From Chromera velia (Eukaryota > Sar > Chromeraceae), in NCBI GenBank assembly GCA_018398765.1, contig JAHBMJ010000995.1, positions 1-64,000 on the forward strand: 64,000 nt of DNA, written 5' to 3'. Position numbers and translations under genes: made by a program. Positions 59,161 to 64,000 of the stretch are shown piece after piece. Under the pieces are notes generated by a model. The model was given only the letters and a program-made list of their open reading frames with translations. It was not told the DNA's origin and did not search any database. Position 1 is the stretch's first letter; every line of letters begins with the position of its first letter.

Positions 59161-60180
59161 GTGGCATAGTGAGACTAGGGGTGAAAAGCCGTCCAATGTG
59201 CATCTCTCCAAAACCTCCAAAAGCTCACGGCCAGCGACTTTCCCTGCAAATCCCCCCCACTGCTTAAACAACAACGCACCCTCAAGTCACCTACACGGAG
59301 AAGGAAGAAAATATGCAGACATGCAAGCATATCTCTTGAACAAGAACGAGTGGGACAGTGAGACAGAGGGTGAAAAGCCGTCCAACCTGCACCTCTCTAA
59401 AACTTTCAAAAGCTCACGGCCAGCGACTTTCCCTGTAAAGCACCCCCACTGCTTAAACCTCCATGCACCCTCAAGTCACCTGCACGGAGAAGGAAGAAAA
59501 TATGCAGACATGCAAGCATACCTCTTGAACGAAAGCGAGTGACACAGTGAGACTGGGGGTAAAAAGCCGTCCAATGCGCATCTCCCCAAAACCTCTAAAT
59601 GCTCACGGCCAGCCATTTTTCCTGTAAAACACCCCCACTGCTTAAACCTCCATGCACCTTCAAGTTACCTGCACGGAGAAGGAAAAAAATATGCAGACAT
59701 GCAAGCATACCTCTTGAAGGAGAGCGAGTGGGACAGTGAGACTGGGGGTGAAAAGCCATCTAACCTGCACCTTCCCAAAACTTCTAAAAGCTCACGGCCA
59801 GCCACTTTCTCTGTAAAGCACCCCCACTGCTTAAACAACAACGCACTCTAAAGTCACTTGCACGGAGAAGGAAGAAAATATGTAGACATGCAAGCATATC
59901 TCTTGAACGAGAACAAGTGGAACAGTGAGACAGAGAGTGAAAAGCCGTCCAACCTACACCTCTCCAAAACCTCCAAAAGCTCACGGCTAGCGACTTTCCC
60001 TGTAAAGCACCCCTACTGCTTAAACCTCCATGCACCCTCAAGTCACCTGCACGGAGAACTAAGAAAATCTATAGAGATGCAGGCATAACTCTAGAACGAG
60101 AGCGAGCGAGAGAATGAGACTGGGGCTGGAAAGCCCTTCACCGTGTACCTCCTTATCCCCCCCACTTGCTCCGGCCTTAC
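59111..60180 (+). repeat. Satellite array, about six copies of a 188-190-bp unit
   Basis: Units start at about 59111, 59276, 59464, 59653, 59843 and 60031 with (T)GCACCCTCAAGTCACCTGC. The first is about 24 bp shorter. Two adjacent units share one open frame of 63 codons per unit (S-S-H-L-H-G-E-G-R-K-Y-A-D-M-Q-A-Y-L-L-N). The other units carry stops or shifts. A degenerate copy appears at about 60383-60425. The array begins inside the last exon of the zinc-finger gene. Confidence 0.92.
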
Positions 60181-60195
60181 ACCTTTCCCTATAAA

Positions 60196-60362
60196 ACGCG
60201 CCTGACTGACTGACTGACTAGTTGGGTGAGTGACTGCCTGGCTGCCTGACTGACTCACTGGCAGAGTTGCTGACTGGCTGAGTGGCTGACTGACCAACTG
60301 GATGAGTGGCTGACTGACCGGGTTACTGACTGGTGGACTGACTGGCTGGCTGACTTATAGGC
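60196..60362. repeat. (TGAC)n/(TGGC)n degenerate microsatellite
   Basis: Tetranucleotide repeats TGAC, TGGC, TGAG, similar in style to 40851-40918. Confidence 0.9.
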
Positions 60363-61062
60363 TAACACCTTAAACCCCCCACCAGGCACCTGCACGCAGA
60401 AGGTGAAAATGTGCAGAGATGCTGATGCCACTCTCGATCTAGGAGGACTGGGCCATGTATCTTGGGCCTGTTCATTCTTGTCTTTGCATAATTTGCTAGG
60501 AGCAATGCTAGCTATGGCAGCCAGCTTGGAGTAATGCAGGGAGGGAGGTACAGAGGAAGGGAGGGTGGTAGGCAAGCAAGCAAGTCAGCAAGTAAATAAA
60601 AAGATAAGCAAACATACATACGCAGAGCAGACACATAGACAGGCGGACTGACCGACTGACAGACAGTGAGGTGGGCAGGCACAAGGAGGCAGATTTGGCC
60701 CTCTTGGCGTCCTTCCGGCTACTTCCGGCCTTACAGGTCTTGATCCATGCAGACGCATGGTCGAGAACAGCATAAAGTGGGGATCATCTTTGAGGCCAAA
60801 GACTCTTGGTTCTCAGCACAAGGGAAGTTTCACGGTCTATATACGGAAATATGTATGTACGATCTAAAACATGAACGCTCTGTGCAGGTATGCGTAGGTG
60901 CTGGCGAAGTAAGCCAGAAGACAACGATAGCGAGAGCAGAATGGATGTTCGATTGGATGTTGAGCTTAATTGCCCCTCCTACACCTTGAAGATGTATTAA
61001 TATGTCTATATATGAATATGTACTATATATATAAAACTATGCAGTGATGAAGGTCAGTCATG

Positions 61063-61085
61063 CATATGCATGCACGCATGCATGA
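61063..61085. promoter_or_regulatory. TGCATGCA group upstream of thioredoxin-UBX gene
   Basis: Words ATGCATATGCATGCA and GCATGCATG lie about 600 bp before the start codon. Regulatory role inferred by analogy with apicomplexan TGCATGC motifs. Confidence 0.3.
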
Positions 61086-61279
61086 ACAAATCTTCCACTA
61101 GAGAAAATCGACTCCACGCGTCATGAAGGGTCCCCTGACGTGGTGGTAGTGGCGGTGGGCTGGTCAAGTACCCTGACGCACGTTCAAATAGGGGGGCGGT
61201 GGTGGTGGAGGGTCGGCCTGGAGGGGATACGCACGGTACCCCTCTCCGTACCGATGTCAGGGGCGATCTCTCGAGTACG

Positions 61280-61405
61280 CCGCTTAATTTTGCCGCGGGC
61301 CGTGCGGGCCGGCCGCGCCCCGCCGCGGCGCCGCGGCCCGGATCGAAAATTAAGCCTCCGCGCGGCCGCCCCGGCCCCCCCGCGCGGGCCGCGCGCGGTA
61401 TGGAA
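61280..61405. other. GC-rich island with inverted repeat
   Basis: About 125 bp of very GC-rich sequence (many GGCC and GCGC) in otherwise average DNA. GCTTAATTTT at 61282-61291 pairs with AAAATTAAGC at 61346-61355, and the neighbouring GC blocks (CCGCGGGCC with GGCCCGGATC) extend the pairing. It lies about 300 bp upstream of the thioredoxin-UBX start codon, so it could be a promoter CpG-rich element or a structured repeat. Confidence 0.6.
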
Positions 61406-61687
61406 GAGCCCAATGGTCGATCAGCAACTTCATTTGACCGAGCGTCTTACAGTTCGTCGCTGATGACGACAAAATTCCCTTTGCAGACTTTCTGTTGTTG
61501 TCAGCTAGACGTTTCTAGATAATGGTTGCAATAGAGCTGACGGATTCAGGTGAGAGAAAGAAGACGGTTGCAGAAACGCGTTGTTGAAATTTTCTTCCTG
61601 GCTGTCTCCGATCCAGTCTCTTTTTTTTAAGGGTTCGATCAAGAACAACCAAGCGACTGTTTCCGCAGCTTGGAGTAGAACAGAACG

Positions 61688-63897
61688 ATGGTGAAAGAAG
61701 TGCAGTCCGAGGGCGAGCTCCCCTCCTTGATCCGGTCAACGCCTCTCGTGGTTGCAGATTTCTTTGCCACCTGGTCGGTCTGTCGGTTGTTGATGAATGG
61801 ATCGAGAGAGAGACGGGAAGAAGTTTGAAGCTCTTTTCCCTTGGACTGGAAAGGAAGGAAGAAAGAAGTCGCTGCAGGTGCTTATCAAATGTGTCTGAGT
61901 TTTCCACGTGACTGTGTTGGGGGCTGCCGTCTGCCGAAATCCGGGACCTTCCCGTCTGGATATACGGCACAAATTTGCCATCTTCCTATTCTGGAATTTT
62001 TGTGGTCTTACTCTCCTCCATGATTTCACATCTCTTCCATGACATCGTCGCAGGAGCTTTGAGCTCGTGCACGTGTCCACTCATGCGTCCTCTGGACTTT
62101 TTGTATGCGAGGAGACTGGTCGCTAGAAACCAGGAGTGTTCAAGCAAAAGGAACTCACCTTTTCACCTTGTACGGATATTCACGATCCCCCTCCCCTACC
62201 CCATTTGTCTCCTCACCTCCTCCCTGTGCCCCCCCTCTCCTCTTATACATGCAGGTGCGGGCCCTGCCAGAGAGTCGCCCCCGAGTTCGAGCGTCTGTCC
62301 TCCCAGTGGAAGAATGGGGTCGCGTTCGTGAAGGTCGACGTGGACAAGTTCAAGGGAGTCGCACAGTCCCACCAGATTCAGGCCATGCCCACATTCGTCA
62401 TCTTCAAGAACGGAAGGTATGAAGGAGTAGTACTAAGTGGAATGAAGGAAAGGACAGAGGACAGGCAACCGCCCGGAGGGGAGAAGCGAGAAGGGCAAAC
62501 GGATTGAAACGGTGCACGAGTGGAAGAGGGGATTGAATAGAAGACGGTTCTGATGGTTGAATGGGAGTGACAGAAGGATGTGGTGTGTCGGAATGCATCT
62601 GTTGGATAAGAAGGGAGGGGACCTGACGGGATTTGTGAGAGAGACGGAGAGAGAGAGGAAAAAATTGCGGTTTTGATCAACCGAATAGTCCATGTTTTGA
62701 TACCTCTTCCGCGTTTCCAGTGCAGTGCGTGGAGTGATGGAAGGGTGCGGTGATTGAGTAATTGTAAATCAAATGAGAGGATGTGCATCCATGCACATCG
62801 ACAAGTATCTATCTGCACAGATACGTATACATAAGACATTCCGATTTTCTGAATATCTCTTTGATGTGTTGTTTTTGTTCAGTGAAGTTGGCCGAGTGAA
62901 GGGGGCCTCCATTGATCAGGTGAAGGCGCTGGTGGAGAAGCATGCCCCTCAGCAGCTGTTTGCGGGGGCCGGACAGACTCTGGGTGGAGGTGGGGGGGGG
63001 ACTGCTCCGGCGGCACCGCAACCCCCGTCTGCCGCCGCCACATCTGGAGACAAGGGTCAGAGCTTCGCGCCGCCGCTTGATGAAGGGAAGGCCAGCACGA
63101 CGATCCAGCTGCGTCTCCACGACGGTCACCAGATCTCTTTCAAGATCAACACGGACAAGAAGGTGCAGGAACTGTTCTCTATTGCTGGTGGGTGGGTGCA
63201 CTGCTTTTTTTTTAATTCTTTTCCTCATAGATGGCTGTGGGCTCTTCTTCTTCTTCTTCTCCTTCTTCTCCTTCTTCTCCTTCTTCTCCTTCTTCTTCTT
63301 CTTCTTCTTCTTCTTCTTCTCCTCCTTCTTCTTCTTCTTCTTCTTCTCTTTCTTCTTCTTCTTCTTCTTCTTCTTCTTCTTCTTCTTCTCTGCGTGTCTT
63401 GTTTCTTGGCTGCTTTGATTCGCCTGTGTTGGAAGGAAGGGACGTCTCTGTGATCATGCAAGCAACTGACGGTTTATTTCCTGTCGCACTCGCATGTACT
63501 CCAGAGATGATCTTTCAAGCTGGGAGAGAGGCGCGTAAAGAATGATGTTCTTTTTTCTTCACACTCTCGCTCGAGCATCCCGACTCTTGGAAGCGAATGT
63601 ACGATTTCATGACCCAAAATGCATGCAGAGAAATCGTCCCAGGGTGCGTTTTGAGTTGGCGAAGATAAAGTGAATGTACACGAATGCGTGCATGTCTACA
63701 TATATTTGATTATTCCAGTGATGCCCCGAAAAAGGATCTGCTTTCTTTCGTATGCAGCCAAAGCCTCCCGCCAGGCCGAGACCAAGTTCCGTCTGATCTC
63801 CTCTCACTCTTTTCCTCCGAAGTCCCTGGAGAGTCTCGGAGACACTCTCGAGGCAGCGGGGGTGACAGGCTGCATGGTCACAATGAAGATGAAGTGA
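61688..63897 (+). CDS. Thioredoxin-UBX fusion protein
   Basis: Exons 61688-61774, 62255-62416, 62883-63187 and 63758-63897 join in consistent phases (TG/G rebuilds Trp, AG/T rebuilds Ser, G/CC rebuilds Ala) and give about 231 residues. Residues 1-85 are a thioredoxin: V-V-A-D-F-F-A-T-W, active site W-C-G-P-C split by intron 1, F-V-K-V-D-V-D and the cis-proline segment A-M-P-T-F. A Gly/Ala/Pro linker follows, then a UBX domain (T-I-Q-L-R-L-H-D-G-H...F-R-L-I-S-S-H-S-F-P-P-K...L-E-A-A-G), the ubiquitin-like fold that docks on the AAA ATPase p97/Cdc48. UBX cofactors with a thioredoxin-like UAS domain are known, but those usually lack the C-x-x-C pair, which is intact here. A role linking redox state to p97-dependent protein handling is inference. 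Intron 3 holds a long TTC tract. Confidence 0.88.
63241..63391. repeat. (TTC)n microsatellite in intron 3 of the thioredoxin-UBX gene
   Basis: About 150 bp of TTC/TCC repeats on the plus strand. Long Ser, Leu or Phe frames through it are artefacts of the repeat. Confidence 0.95.
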
Positions 63898-64000
63898 GGG
63901 GCAGGAGAGATGAAGTGTGTGGGAAGTGCATAGTCAGTCAGAGAGGCAGCCCAGCAGGCAGGCTGAGGGTATCAAATAATTGTGGGGAGATGGAGGAGAC
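63898..64000. other. 3' flank of the thioredoxin-UBX gene
   Basis: No further feature is visible to the window end. Confidence 0.5.

Larger units (their letters stand above)
60363..61687. other. Intergenic region upstream of the thioredoxin-UBX gene
   Basis: It contains a TGCATGCA group at 61063-61085, a GC-rich hairpin island at 61280-61405 and a possible short 5' leader exon 61522-61549 (ATG, then a GTGAGA donor). No coding exon beyond that is supported. Confidence 0.45.

Noticed and set aside
60196-60362. CRISPR-like array
   Set aside because: The units are 4-bp microsatellite words without spacers, and the genome is eukaryotic.
62942-63461. Poly-Ser, poly-Leu or poly-Glu frames at the TTC array
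   Set aside because: The tract is an intron of the thioredoxin-UBX gene, bounded by GTGGGT at 63188 and TATGCAG before 63758.

Overview
The window is nuclear DNA of a eukaryote, most likely an alveolate alga of the chromerid type (Chromera velia is my best guess; this is inference from style, not a database match). It has widely spaced multi-exon genes on both strands and GT-AG introns, many only 50-130 nt long. Simple-sequence arrays fill introns and intergenic DNA. Retrotransposon remains are frequent. Intergenic clusters of TGCATGCA resemble a motif known from apicomplexan promoters. No prokaryotic operon, tRNA or rRNA gene was recognised. There is a 54-base assembly gap at 45674-45727.

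Layout. 1-2690 is the 3' part of a decayed Ty3/gypsy-type LTR element of the chromovirus kind. It is followed by repeat debris and, at 4186-4992, a clean hAT-like MITE with 16-bp inverted ends and an 8-bp target duplication. 5648-11585 (-) is an alpha/beta-hydrolase of the ABHD17 kind whose serine nucleophile is alanine, apparently continued by a very long acidic tail. 13392-15497 (-) is a multi-pass membrane protein. About 17060-22948 (+) is a large gene carrying a phosphagen (guanidino) kinase domain and a coiled-coil tail. 22949-28368 holds no gene I can support. 28369-31351 (-) is a membrane protein ending in a MYND zinc finger split by a long insertion. 32149-33993 (+) is a complete two-exon mitochondrial carrier.

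The right half. 34605 to about 40370 (-) is a broken LINE with APE endonuclease and reverse transcriptase, preceded by uncertain coding remnants, one of them UBA/HYPK-like, up to about 43600. 45847-55688 (-) is a myosin heavy chain with motor, IQ motifs and coiled coil, whose last exon adds proline-rich repeats and an RNA-recognition motif. This myosin-RRM fusion is the most striking object in the window. 56601-59160 (+) is a zinc-finger protein whose last codons lie in a 189-bp satellite array that continues to about 60180. 61688-63897 (+) is a thioredoxin-UBX fusion.

The host genes form divergent pairs (15.5/17 kb, 31.35/32.15 kb, 55.7/56.6 kb). TGCATGCA clusters lie in the first two shared upstream regions and upstream of the thioredoxin-UBX gene. 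The genes do not form one pathway: they cover lipid or acyl-protein hydrolase-like function, energy buffering, organelle transport, actin-based and possibly RNA-linked motility, and ubiquitin-linked redox control. Exon boundaries are quoted where splice sites and phases agree; elsewhere they are approximate.
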